A stretch of DNA of 64,000 nt from Cranoglanis bouderius. Taxonomy: Eukaryota; Chordata; Actinopteri; Siluriformes; Cranoglanididae. The stretch is taken from the NCBI GenBank assembly GCA_023630585.1, contig CM042565.1, positions 6,390,013 to 6,454,012 on the forward strand. Direction: 5' to 3'. Positions 34,555 through 56,702 of the stretch are shown here, piece after piece; the stretch's first letter is position 1; every line of letters starts with the position of its first letter. A program made the position numbers and the translations under genes. The notes under the pieces are model-generated. The model was not told the origin of the DNA. It saw nothing but the letters and a program-made list of their open reading frames with translations, and did not search any database.

Positions 34555-34722
34555 GTGCCTGAAATATCTGCAGGAATCATGTTAACATGGACTAGAATCT
34601 CAAAGGAATGTTTCCAACATCGTGTGGAATCCCATGCCATGAAGAATTGAGGTTGTTTTGAGAGCAAAGTGAGGCCCTATCCAGTATTAGTATAGTGTTC
34701 CTAATAAAGTGCTCATTGAGTG
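34555..34722. mobile_element. Terminal fragment of another Tc1-like family (C)
   Basis: GGAATGTTTCCAACATC then GTTCCTAATAAAGTGCTC and the end ATTGAGTG before TA is a 3' end I recognise as common in fish Tc1-like elements. No transposase text is present. Confidence 0.6.
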
Positions 34723-34894
34723 TATATTACAAAATTGGGCAGTTAATATTCTTTTTTGCAGACAGTTGGCCAGAATTACATTTTTGGACAATTTATAGTA
34801 ATTAAGTTGGGATAAACTGTACACAGTTTACCTTTGGTATCACCTACAGCTCAGATTAGATGGCCATTAGTAGTTATTAGAATCACACCGGGAC

Positions 34895-35439
34895 TGTCAT
34901 ATCTCTAGGCCAAACAGCTCTATCTTTGATTTGTCTGTCCAGAGCACATTATTCCAAAAGGCCTGGTCTTTACCTATAAGCTCACTGGCAAACTGTAGTC
35001 TTGCAAAGTAGTTCTTGGAGACTTCTTTTTGTTTCAGACGTTCTGCTCTTGGGCTGAATATGCTGGGATGGCCAGTCCTGGACAAATTGGCAGTCATTTG
35101 AAATCTGTGCCATTTGTAGATTATTTTCCTTACAGTGGAATGATGTATTTCAAATTATTTGGAGATCTTTTTAAATCCCTTGCCAGACTCAGAGGCATCC
35201 ACAACCTTTTTTCTGAAACCTTATAGAACTCTTTAGATCATGGCATGATGACACTACACACCTCAATAACAAAGGGAACACCAGACACTAGATATGAGAG
35301 TATAAATAAGAGGGTATAAATAAGACAGGTTCCACCTGCACTCCCTAAGCAGGTTCTAATCACTGGCACCCAATCGTGAACACCTGATTCAAATTTTATA
35401 GATTTGAAGGTGTGATGTACTTAATTTTTCACATGACTG
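34895..35439 (-). pseudogene. Tc1-like 5' half, family D (minus copy)
   Basis: The terminal repeat end CACATGACTG lies at 35439 before TA, the inverse of the left end at 3660. The minus-strand text includes HLSTVRKIIYKW-type helix-turn-helix reading, LSRTGHPSIFSPRAERLKQK and the first Asp in LWTDKSKIELFG, where the usual Glu after Asp is Lys. The catalytic second half is missing. Confidence 0.82.
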
Positions 35440-35441
35440 TA

Positions 35442-36495
35442 TGTATGCTGTTTTTTTTTTTGTTTGTTTTTTTTTGCTTGTTTGTCACGCACTGCAGCTT
35501 TAAGTAATCTGATAATGGAAAACAGTCCTCATCACTCAGAAATTATTGTTCCAATTTACTCCAGATAAACCTCTGAGACTTGACCTGATGAATTTATCTT
35601 TTAGATTTCCTCATATGAATGCCATATAGAATGCCTCATATGATATCAACAAAAAGTTAGATTACAGTCACACAGATTCATACAGTTATTGTTTAAATGA
35701 CTGCAGCCCTTTGAATGTTTACTGTAGGTGACTTGAGCAAGGAAAATATATTTGGTGTGATTCCTTTGATTATTTATAACTGGAATGAAAACTTAACATA
35801 GCAATAAAATAAAATATATGACGTGTTCTTAAGGTGGCAGGTTAATTATTTTAGGAACATATGGCATGTACATGTAACCTATACATTAGACACTTCATGT
35901 TATGAACTTATAGACCAGGGGAGTTCCAAATTCTAAAGCTGGAAAGGTTATTAGCTTGGTATTTTTCACACATATGCATTTAGAAACATACTAATTTAAT
36001 AAATGGTGAGTGCGGCACAAGAGGCTATGGAAATGCAGATGGATGAAATATGAACCAAACACATGACATGAAAGTCATGGCCCCATTTCCTTAAATGGAT
36101 TACAAACACTCACACTGGTTTCAGGTTTTGCAATGTGACATACATATGTTGACATGTGAAATTCCACATGGGATAAATTACAAACAGTGTATTAAACATA
36201 TATTCACCATTAAGTTACTGATGTTTTGGTGATTGGTGTTTACCCTTATATACATAAACCAAACATATAAGCTGTGAAAATTCATCAGCAGTGGTAAAAA
36301 TGTCAGTTTCAACAGGATGTCTTATATTTAAACCAATAAGTAATCATACTATCATCCTGCTGGTAGAAGTCAAATTCTAATTAAAAGGACATCCAAATAT
36401 ATGAAGTAAAATGCTTTTGCTTCCACAATGTGATTGCCAGCACCAAGTGTTCTTTGAGATCGATTCTTTGACTAACATCCAAGCCTTATTAGACT
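35442..36495. other. Upstream region of the myosin gene
   Basis: About 1 kb without recognised repeats or coding frames. It would hold the muscle regulatory sites, but I did not find an unambiguous MEF2 or CArG box. Confidence 0.4.
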
Positions 36496-36500
36496 AGACA

Positions 36501-36507
36501 TATATAA
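36501..36507 (+). promoter_or_regulatory. Probable TATA box of the myosin gene
   Basis: TATATAA lies 85 bases upstream of the first splice donor. This puts a start of transcription near 36530 and gives a first exon of about 60 bases, the usual size of the first non-coding exon in sarcomeric myosin genes. Confidence 0.65.
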
Positions 36508-36529
36508 CTTCTGCTTGGCTAGCAGAACA

Positions 36530-36591
36530 CCACCAGTATAAGTAGCTGTGAGACACGACTGCAGAAGAGTCCAGTGAAATTCCTGTGTGTG
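36530..36591 (+). other. Myosin 5'UTR exon 1 (start approximate)
   Basis: Ends at the donor GTGTGTG|GTAAGA. The start is inferred from the TATA box. Confidence 0.6.
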
Positions 36592-36953
36592 GTAAGATGC
36601 AATCTAATTATTCTGTAGGAATACAGGTGTAGGACATAAAAAATACACTATTTGTATTCAAAGAGTTGAAAGAACAATGAAATAATCCCATGCAACTTTA
36701 ATTTTAAGATTAAAAGAAAATCAAGTTGATGATAAAAGTAACTTAACGCATTTTTAATATTTGCATAGTTTGAGTTGGTTGACCTGAACATGTTAAAAAT
36801 TCAATGAATAAGTGAATCTGAACTTTGACCTTTGAAATACCATGTGGAACACTGTATAGAACACTTGTTAGACATAGATAGTATGCTTATTAATATGTTT
36901 AATCTATTTACATATATTTAAATACATTAACAAAGAAAATGTTTGTTTTACAG

Positions 36954-36987
36954 GATTGTGAACTGACACCTGTGAAAGCACAGGAAG
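36954..36987 (+). other. Myosin 5'UTR exon 2
   Basis: A 34-base exon bounded by TTTTACAG and GTAATT. A second short non-coding exon before the ATG exon is normal for this family. Confidence 0.75.
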
Positions 36988-37210
36988 GTAATTCAAACTG
37001 ATATGTACATCACTATATAAATCTATAGAACTAGATTTTAAAAAGAAGGGATTAGGGAGTATCTTATGCTACTTGGGACATTTTCATACTATAATTAAAG
37101 CAACATCAGATAATTATTTTAGATAATGCTGTAAAAGAAAAAACATCAATCTCTACTGCATAGTACTTGAATGCTACACATAAAACATTGTGATCATTTT
37201 CGCAAAAATA

Positions 37211-37233
37211 TTAAAAAAAAAAAAAAAAAAAAA
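37211..37233. repeat. A-homopolymer in a myosin intron
   Basis: A run of about 23 A in the intron before the ATG exon. Confidence 0.9.
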
Positions 37234-37308
37234 ACTGTATACAACATGTTAAAGTTTCACTAAACACTTCATTAACTTAACACATCATGATTACAGAAAG
37301 CTGCCACC

Positions 37309-47837
<10,529 letters not shown>

Positions 47838-47911
47838 AACTCTGAAGCATGATTCTGCTGTGGTTATAAAATATGACCGTGTATCAGAACAAATTTTTGG
47901 ATTCAATGTTA

Positions 47912-47917
47912 AATAAA
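47912..47917 (+). promoter_or_regulatory. Polyadenylation signal of the myosin gene
   Basis: AATAAA lies 75 bases after the stop codon, giving a 3'UTR of about 100 bases. A short 3'UTR is usual for skeletal myosin genes. Confidence 0.85.
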
Positions 47918-47939
47918 AATATGTATAATCAATCTTTCT

Positions 47940-49230
47940 TGCTATTCATGTCAATAACAAATAGTTGATCTCAGAATACATTCAATAAGTAAATCTTTTT
48001 TACCCATTTCCAGATCAAGTATACAAACATTTATTAGGTTTATTAGGCCAACGGTCATGATTATCAAATCAATTATTTATTGATGTCCAATACAGTTAAT
48101 GTTACCAGATTTTGTTTTCTGAGATAAAATTTTGGTATAGCATTGTAAACTCATTGTTTAAGTACAGTATGTGCCACAGGTGTCAACTGATAATCAAAAT
48201 CAGTAAACAGAGCACAGGCACAGGTCAGGCGATCAGCAAACAGCAAAAGCAGGGGTAATCCAAAATATGCAAAAGAGAAAACGAAACTAGATCAACACAC
48301 GCTGCTCTGAAGGCTTCTGCACGTGGCACACACTTTGTCCAGGGATTTCAGGATGATGTAACAAATATTGCATCATCATGCATCGCCTATTTTGAGAATC
48401 TGCATAGGTCAACTATCATGCACAGTTTGGGAAGAAAAGCCATTATGCAGATAGTTGTCTGTCCGTGATCACGGAGTTTTACATCCATACTGCTATAACT
48501 TCAGATAGGCTACCTGTCCATGATTGCAGGGGTTTCGTGCCAAATCCCTTACAAAGATAAACGTACATCCCGCAGGAATATTATGCAGACATCCTACAGG
48601 ATTTATGGCTCATTTTCCTGTAGAAATAGCTGCAGGAATTCTATGAAGGAAAAAATTATATACAGGAATTATATCCTCTACGACTATTGTGCAGGATAAA
48701 TCTGAAATTCTGCAGGACATGGCCAGTGTTTGTGTCCTGCAGGATACATATAGGGGAAATAACTTCACAATAAAAACAAAGTATTTTTCACAAATTAATT
48801 ATTTTATTTATTGAAATTTTGCCGCATAATGACCGATGCAGTCTGTAAAGGTTACAAGCCGGAATACAATTCACACCTAAAAAAAAATTAGTAAATAATA
48901 AAATTAGCCATGTTTGCTAGTAAGCGAGGGGGTCATTCCTATGTTTCCAGGGTCCTATGTTCCCCAAATTTATATGGCACATAATGAACACCTCTGGTGC
49001 GTGCTATGTGCCCTCTTTTTGATTTTCGCCCCTGCCACTATGAAAGTCTCTGCATGCCACTCTTCTATTGTAACAATATCACTGCACTGGTATTTGGAGT
49101 TTCAGCAGTGAGTTGTCAGCCACAGCTTAAAAAAAAAGGTGTTAAAAATTAACTTCATTAAAAATAAATGCAGAAAACATACACTAGCATATTTGAAGGC
49201 AAAAACAAACTGGATTAAATTACATACATA
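47940..49230. other. Downstream intergenic DNA with weak repeats
   Basis: No gene is recognised. From 48565 to 48750 the word family CTGCAGGA/TACAGGA recurs, which looks like a dispersed repeat. At 48944-48993 there is an inverted single unit of the 66-bp minisatellite found at 52124-52318. Confidence 0.5.
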
Positions 49231-49951
<721 letters not shown>

Positions 49952-50485
49952 TACTGGCGTAGCGCCGCAGCCTGCTGTACTACCTGTATATCTTGTTTGA
50001 CGGATGTGTCGTCCAATCAGCGGTAAGTAATCCATTTGCAAAATATACCTACCTTTTCCGTTTTGTCTGAATTGTCATTGTGTTTTCTGACTTGTTAATG
50101 TGTTTTCGTATTTTTCCCTTCCTGTGCACAGGAAGAAAAAGATACAAACTGCGAGTGAGAAATGTGTGCTCAGTGATTTCCCACATGCTGGAGTTACATC
50201 AGTTTGTCCTAGTTTCACCCCCATGAATATTCTCTTATTATTTTCTGATTAATAAAATATTCTATATACTATTATGACATAATCATGTTTAACTGATTTA
50301 ATATTAAGTCTCTCTTTCTTCATGATTGAAATATATTTCACAATCATTATTAGGCCTTTGATGGATTAAAACATGTCTTATCACTCTGATTATTTTCACT
50401 TTTGATTGGCCCTGATGGGTTACATAATAATCATATTTAAATCATAGTTTGATCAAAGAAATTCCTCTATATAAGAGGAAGAACG
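49952..50485. other. Intergenic DNA without recognised gene
   Basis: A TATA-like CTATATAAGAGG lies at about 50467, close to the following Arg/Gly-rich frame. Confidence 0.35.
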
Positions 50486-50490
50486 AGAGT

Positions 50491-50713
50491 GAGGCTGACA
50501 GGGGGAGCCCGTGGAGGAAGAGGGGTAAGGAGAGGAAGAGGGAGAGGAAGAGGTAGACCTGGAGTAGGATGTAGACAAAGAAGACGAGGACCAAATTTAT
50601 CAGATGAGAGTCAAGCAACATTGGTTGACCATGTTGTAAACTATCAGCCCATTTCAGCCCAACCTCAGCAGATATACAGTAATTTGGACATTTCAACAAG
50701 AGCATACATTTAA
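50491..50713 (+). pseudogene. Arg/Gly-rich frame, probably N-terminus of a transposase
   Basis: The frame reads an RGRGRGR-type basic stretch, then RRRGPNLSDESQATLVDHVV, then a stop. The second part resembles the start of the helix-turn-helix of Tc1/IS630-like fish transposase genes. No catalytic part follows, because a family B Tc1 begins next. Both the frame and its function are uncertain. Confidence 0.4.
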
Positions 50714-50759
50714 AAAAAAAAAAAACAACAACTTTTCTCTACTGTCTACCGTAAAATCA

Positions 50760-52123
50760 GTACAATTTAGCCTACTTTATGCACTATATCAGTACTTTTT
50801 GGTACTCTGGTATCTCTGAAAAAACCCAGACTATATCAAATTATATGATTAAACAATTATACAAAACAGGTGCTAATGATCATCAATTCAATATGTAGGT
50901 TGAAACACAATCATTAACTGAAACAGAAACAGCTGTGTTGGAGGAATAAAACTTGATGAGGAACAGCCAAACTCAGCTAACAAGGTGAGGTTGCTGAAGA
51001 CAGTTTACTGTCAAAAGTCATACACCATGGCAAGACTGAGCACAGCAACAAGACAGAAGATAGTTATACTGCATCAGCAAGGTCTCTCCCAGGCAGAAAA
51101 TTCAAGGCAGACAGGGGTTTCCAGATGTGCTTTCCAAGCTCTATTGAAGAAGCGCAAAGGAACATGCAACGTTGAGGACCATAGACGCAATGGTCGGCCA
51201 AGGAAACTTACTGCAGCAGATGAAAGACACATCAGGCTTACTTCCCTTTGCAATCAAAAGATGTCCAGCAGTGCCCTGGTACACCCATCTACTGTCCGGA
51301 GAAATCTGGTCAGAACTGGCCTTCATGGAAGACTTGCGGCCAAAAAGACAAACTTCCTTTGGAAACAGGGCCAAGCGACTCAACTATGCATGAAAACACA
51401 GGAACTGGGGTGCAGAAAAATGGCAGCAAGTGCTCTGGACTGATGAGTCAAAACTTGACATATTTGGCTGTAGCAGAAGGCAGTTTTTTCACCGAAGGGC
51501 TGGAGAGCGGTACACGAATGAGTGTCTGCAGGCAACAGTGAAGCATGGTGGAGGTTCCTTGCAAGTTTGGGGCTGCATTTCTGCAAATGGAGCTGGGGAT
51601 TTGGTCAGAATTAATGTCTCCTCAATGCTGAGAAGTACAGGCAGATACTTATCCATCATGCAATACCATGAGGGAGACATCTGATTGGCTCGAAATTTAT
51701 GACAACGACCCCAAACATACAATGAAAGACATTAAGAACTATCTTCAGTGTAAAGAAGAACAAGGAGTACTGGAAGTGATGGTATGGCCCCCACAGAGCC
51801 CTAATCTCAACATCATCATGTCTGTCTAGGATTACATGAAGAGAGAGAAGCAACTGAGGCTGCCAAAATTCACAGAAGAGCTGTGGTTAGTTATCCAAGA
51901 TGTTTGGGCCAAACTACCCGCTGAGTTCCTTCAAAAACTGTGTGCAAGTTTACCTAGAAGAATTAATGAACTGATGCTGTTTTGAAGACAAAGGGTGGTC
52001 ATACCAAATATTGATTTGATGTAGATTTTTCTTCTGTTCACTCACTTTACATTTTGTTAATTGATAAATATAAGCTATTAACATGTCTATTTTTGAAACA
52101 TTCTTACTTTACAGCATTTTGGA
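50760..52123 (+). mobile_element. Tc1-like element, family B (plus copy)
   Basis: Inner parts of both terminal regions are present. The 3' side ends with TTTTGAAACATTCTTACTTT and CAGCATTTTG, the inverse of the start of the family B minus copy. The outermost ends are missing: the minisatellite follows directly at 52124. Confidence 0.8.
51028..51985 (+). pseudogene. Tc1 transposase pseudogene, family B
   Basis: The ATG at 51028 opens MARLSTATRQKIVILHQQGL and the helix-turn-helix half, including RRNGRPRKLTAADERHI. Frame changes near 51420 lead to LWTDESKLDIFGCSRRQFF with the first Asp, then KHGGGSLQVWGCISANGAGD. After a stop near 51680 the second Asp region (NDPKHT-type reading at about 51706-51720) and the Glu region near 51800-51830 survive only in shifted frames, ending at VLKTKGGHTKY-like text before a stop near 52006. 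It is inactive. Confidence 0.85.
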
Positions 52124-52318
52124 CTCTTTTTCATGTGTTCATTATGTGTCATATAAATCTGGGGAACATAAGACCCTGGGAACATAGGGCTCTTTTTCAT
52201 GTGTTCATTATGCGCCATATATATCTGGGGAACATAAGACCCTGGGAACATAGGGCCCTTTTTCATGTGTTCATTATGTGCCATATATATCTGGGGAACA
52301 TAGGAACCTGGGAACTTA
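52124..52318. repeat. 66-bp minisatellite, three units
   Basis: Units start at about 52124, 52190 and 52256. The shared core is TTTTTCATGTGTTCATTATG, then GGGGAACATAAGACCCTGGG. Being 22 codons long, the repeat stays in frame on both strands (LFHVFIMCHI-type text). Confidence 0.9.
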
Positions 52319-52724
52319 TGGTAGATTCAAGTTCTCCTGGGAAGTTCGTATTTACGAGTTGGGAAGTCGTAATTACGACGTCGGGTGCGTTCAAGTCACT
52401 TTGGTCGGATCAAGATGGCGGTGTACATTCTTAACTACAAAATAATACAGCAAGGTTTTTTAACTCTACTTATAAAAAATGCACATCAGGTGTGTTTTGC
52501 TTTTGTATGTTTTTAATCAATTTATGAAGCCACTGTTATATCATAATTGTGCAGTGCTATCGTATACAAAGACAAAAACAATGCTATCGTATACATGACA
52601 AAGACTGCTAAATACCCATAAGTAGTGTGGTTTATATTTCACTTTTATTATCTATCTTTCTCTCTCCCTCTTCCTCAGACATGCAGTTCTACAATACTGC
52701 TCCCTGACACCCCAGAGAGTTCTA
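52319..52724. other. Region before the HARBI1-like pseudogene
   Basis: The stretch 52330-52420 (AAGTTCGTATTTACGAGTTG, TCGTAATTACGACG) is rich in inverted words and may be a terminal region of the outer Harbinger element. No matching right end was found near 57480-57830. Confidence 0.35.
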
Positions 52725-52988
52725 AAGAATAGAATGGGCACTCCTTCTGAACATGGATCCCTGCACTTTTCAAAGTCACATGCGCCTCACTAGAGAGCAG
52801 TTTTACTGCTTTTTTGACCAGCTGAAAAGATCAGGGCTTTAAGATGACCAGCAGCCTGGAGGTATAGCTTGATATCCTGTTATTCAGAAAGCCCTGATGT
52901 TTTTGGGGTACATGGGCAATCAAAATTCCTTCGGAGAAATTTCTGACAAGTTCAATATTTTCCATGGAGCAGCTCATAATATTGTCCT

Positions 52989-53475
52989 TGTCATGGGTTT
53001 CCCCTCGCGCCGTGCTGCACATGCATTCAGCGCGCATGAACTGTCCTAAGTGCGAGCAGCACGCACTTCATTGACGTTGACTTTGTTTATGCTGGCATGT
53101 GTGTTTTGTTTTGATTTCTGTCCTGTCTCCGCCCCTGTATTGTGATTGATTGTTTCCTAATGTCCCAGCTGTTCTGTGTTATCCCCATTGATTATGTTTG
53201 TCATTTAAACCCTGTGTCTTTGTTCGCGTAGTATTGTGAGTTCTGTGTGTTTCTGTCAGACCTGTACCAATCCTTTGATCTCCTTTCGCGCTTCATGGTT
53301 TTTGATCCTGTTTTTATTTCCTCTTTTCTATTAATTCCTGTTTTGCCTAGTTTAGCCTGTTTGCCGATCGCCTGACCCCTCGCCTGTTTATGACCACGTT
53401 TTTGCCTTCCGATTTGGTTTTGTCTGCCCGTCTCTTTACTGCATTTGCATCCGTCTCTATCCGCATTATATAACA
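52989..53475 (+). mobile_element. Solo LTR with GTCCT target duplication
   Basis: It begins TGTCATGGGTTTCCCC and ends TATATAACA, so it has TG...CA ends. GTCCT flanks it on both sides (52984-52988 and 53476-53480). The 487-bp body shares words with the LTR at 30475-30777. It carries no internal region. It interrupts the outer HARBI1-like frame between codons for IVL and EVL. Confidence 0.88.
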
Positions 53476-53702
53476 GTCCTTGAGGTTTTGGAAGTGACCT
53501 GGGGAGTATTCCAGAAAGCTGGTTATGTGACATACCCAGGTAAGTTTAAGGGTAAGGTGGCTGATAACCGCAACTTTCGGTTCCAAAAACGGAGGTAACT
53601 TTCTGGGTATGTAAGTAACCATGGCAACTTGCTCTCTGAAGATAACCTGCTCCGGAGCAGGTTATGTTCCAGGGTTAGTTCGTTTCAGAGAGGTCACTGA
53701 GC

Positions 53703-55018
53703 ATGGCGTCGCCTTCTGATGATGATCCTGTGGACATAGAAGCACAGATTATACAAGGTTTTTTTTCACCATGAGAGGGTGACAAGGCCACGTATTGACG
53801 TGTTTTCATATCCGAATGAATATTTCGGAGAGCGATACCGGTTTTCAATAGAATCGTTAATTTATTTAACAAACCTTTTGAAACCGCACATATCAAACGT
53901 GACAAACCGCGGGTCAGCGCTTACCACAGAACACATTCTGTGCATTGCTCTTCGTTTTTTTTGCGACAGGGAGTTTTCTGTACAATGTGGGCGATGCAGA
54001 GCATGTAGGAAAAGCAACTGTGTAGAGCCGTTCGTACAGTATGCCTGGCACTGAAGCGGTTTCTACACACTTTTATAATGTTTCCTGGCCATAAACCGGT
54101 GCGCCTTATAAAAGAAGAATTTCAGAGTGGCAGGTTTATCCTTTCTATAAAAAATCTATGACAGACATATTAACACATCTTAACTTCCTATTCATATCGA
54201 TCCATCTATTCAGACTGCATGGATATATCTATCTGTCAGACTTTGCAATTTAATTTCAGGGTTGCCGAATGTGATTGGGTGCAATGATGGCACCCACATT
54301 CCTATTAAAGCTCCTTCTGTCAATGAAGGAGACTATCTTAATAGGAAGTCTGTCCACAGCATCAATGTGCAGGTAACAACAGAAAATGTAGTTTTAAAAT
54401 CATTAAACCTTTTGGTGTTAAACCATTTAAGTCATTATCGGTCCCCACTAACTAGATCATATGTGACCCACCTCATCACTAATGATAAGGCCAAATGGCC
54501 AGGGGCTGTACATGATGCCAGAATTTTCAGAGAGTCATCCTTGTGCAACAAATTTCAACAGGGTACGGTTTGATTTACACAGTGGTTTTGTTTTTACTTT
54601 ATTTGTATTGTACACTTCATTATTCACTTCAATAATGATAGGACACTTCAGTGGTTACTTGCTGGGGGATAGAGGTTACCCATGTCTTCCCTATATGATG
54701 ACACCCTACCCTGAACCTGAGCCTGGACCACAGACACGATTCAACCTGGCTCACAGCAGGACACGGGCCAAGGTGGAGATGACCATAGGCATACTGAAGG
54801 CAAGGTTTCAGTGTCTGTGTGGGCTCAGGGTCAGTCCAGAGAGGGCATGCAACATCACAGTTGCTTGTGTTGTTCTTCACAACATTGCCACTATAAGAGG
54901 AGCGAGCCACCATCCTTCTCTTGATGAAGATGGCCCAGAGGAACCACCAATGAATATATCAGACCAAAGAGATGGCAGAGTGCTAAGAGACATGATTTGT
55001 CAAAATCACTTTAATTAA
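53703..55018 (+). pseudogene. HARBI1-like nuclease of Harbinger B, frameshifted
   Basis: The ATG at 53703 opens MASPSDDDPVDIEAQIIQG. A run of eight T at 53759-53766 then shifts the frame, and HHERVTRPRIDVFSYPNEYF follows. Another shift sits before LYNVGDAEHVGKATV near 53970 with a stop after it. Exon 2 (54260-54372, AG/GT bounded) reads NVIGCNDGTHIPIKAPSVNE with the first catalytic Asp. Exon 3 (about 54456-54562) reads AKWPGAVHDARIFRES with the second Asp, after a further shift. Exon 4 (54642-55018) reads YLLGDRGYPCLPYMM and RTRAKVEMTIGILKARFQCL with the terminal Glu. Catalytic residues are kept, but at least three frameshifts stop expression. Confidence 0.85.
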
Positions 55019-55043
55019 ATTTACCCAGAATTTTTCTTCTTGC

Positions 55044-55752
55044 TCATTTCTTTATTTCCTGAAATAAGACAGGAAAAAGTTATCATTGCTTTATATACTA
55101 TTCCACAACCGGTAACAAATGAATGTTCAAATACAGTTCCCACCTTAACACGATGCTTCAGTATTTCTATTTCAAGTTTGGCCTTTTTAATGGCCAACCT
55201 TTTCTCCTCTAATTGAAGCTGTATAAGGTCTATCTCCATGTCACTTTTTCTTATTTGCCGGTGAAGATGGACCTTATACAGCTCCTTTGCAGGCAACTAT
55301 AAAGGCAGAATAAAAAAAAAAAGATTGTTAAAATTTGTGAAACAATAACATATCGAAATAAGGACAACTGCAGACAAATTCTTACGCTGCTAAGAGTTTG
55401 TGTTGAAGTAGATGGACCCTCTGCATGTGAATTCCCAGGCATATTCTGTGAAAGGACAATGATATTTTTTTACTCTCATAAGTAAAAAAGGGCCATTCAT
55501 TATATGGTATGCATTTTACCTCTATGGATCTCCCAGCATTGTCTATTTCTGTCACAGCATAAGTGGTTTCTTCATATTTCCTCTGTAGGATGAAAATGTA
55601 TACTGTGGCTAACAAAAAGAAGCCAAAAGTGCTAAGAGCAACTAAAGGTACCTGACAATAATCACTTACAACTGTGACAGACTGTGTGGTTTCAGGAGGG
55701 TCCAATAAAACAACACATCCATCAGCAACTGCAAGACAATACAACCAATAAG

Positions 55753-55789
<37 letters not shown>

Positions 55790-56702
55790 TACTAACAAGA
55801 GTGCTCAAAAACAAAATTACAGTATACAGCATATGCAGTAAAATAAAATAAGCATGCATACTGCACAAGTAAAACATTGACTGTTAAGTGCATTAAGAAT
55901 GTATTTAAGTGACAGCGTTGATGGTTGCTTTAATTTAAATTAGAATAAGTCATTAGGACTACTGTGGTAAACCTACATTTCAGTAAATGACTCGTGTCGT
56001 GGGAGGTAGAGTCTGATGATGTGCCCTCTGGAATGCCATCAATAACTGGTCGCCCTTTATTAAGGGACAGAGCCAACTCCTCAGCTGGGGTGAGGGGAGG
56101 TGGTGGTGGCCCCCCACCAGTTAAATGGGCCTCAGCCTTCTTTCTATTTGCTACACATGACAGAAAGAATACACTATGACAGAAAAATGACACACTATGA
56201 CATGACAAAAAATAAATAAATCATGCACTACTTAGCTCTGATAACAGTTTATTCAAATATTACCTCTTTGGAGAATATTTTTGTGTTTCATTTTGACTTG
56301 TGACGGAGTTCTTCTGGCTCCAGTAGGATTACACCTTATAAAACAAGAAGCCAATATATTACTAGTCAATACATTATTAATGTAATCTTAACAAATTGAT
56401 GGCAGGAAAAGTAAATGCTTGACTAGTTATACAACAAACTCAAAATGATAGATGTTCAATTTCATTATATATGGTTCATTAGAATAAAAGGAGAGAGGGT
56501 AACATTCATATATAATTTAATTAACTCACGCATTTACTTTGCCGGTTATTTTATGCCACGCCAACTCTCTTTCCTTCGCCGATGCAGTCGTATTGCTTCT
56601 TTTCATTATAATCGGCTTGTACTCCTCGTATGCCAGCATTAAAACTTCCAACTCTGCCTTGGTGAAATACGCCGCCCTTTTCTTTTCACCTTTGGTTTCC
56701 AT
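55044..56702 (-). CDS. Myb/SANT-like companion protein of Harbinger B (NAIF1-like), apparently intact
   Basis: In Harbinger elements this protein binds the nuclease and the terminal repeats and brings the nuclease into the nucleus. I join eight exons on the minus strand: 56702-56530, 56334-56264, 56150-55977, 55728-55670, 55582-55520, 55445-55386, 55296-55144 and 55058-55044, all with AG/GT borders. The sum is 768 nt, 255 residues plus stop, with no frame break. Residues 12-80 form the Myb/SANT-like domain (AELEVLMLAYEEYK, ERELAWHKITGKVNA, QVKMKHKNILQRANRKK). A Pro run (GGGPPPPPLTPAEELAL) and a Lys/Glu-rich coiled coil (about 200-255) follow. The start ATG lies just inside the right terminal repeat. 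Exon 3's donor (GTAGGT) is the least certain junction. Confidence 0.75.
55756..55789. repeat. (CA)n microsatellite
   Basis: About 16 CA units in intron 3 of the Myb-like gene. Confidence 0.9.

Noticed and set aside
35442..36495. Candidate MEF2 or CArG boxes upstream of the myosin gene
   Set aside because: AT-rich words such as CTAATTAAAA and CCTTATTAGA do not match the consensus fully, so they were not annotated.
48225..48265. Short match (GTCAGGCGATC, GCAAACAG) to the LTR near 53360, inverted
   Set aside because: The match is too short and isolated to call an LTR copy.
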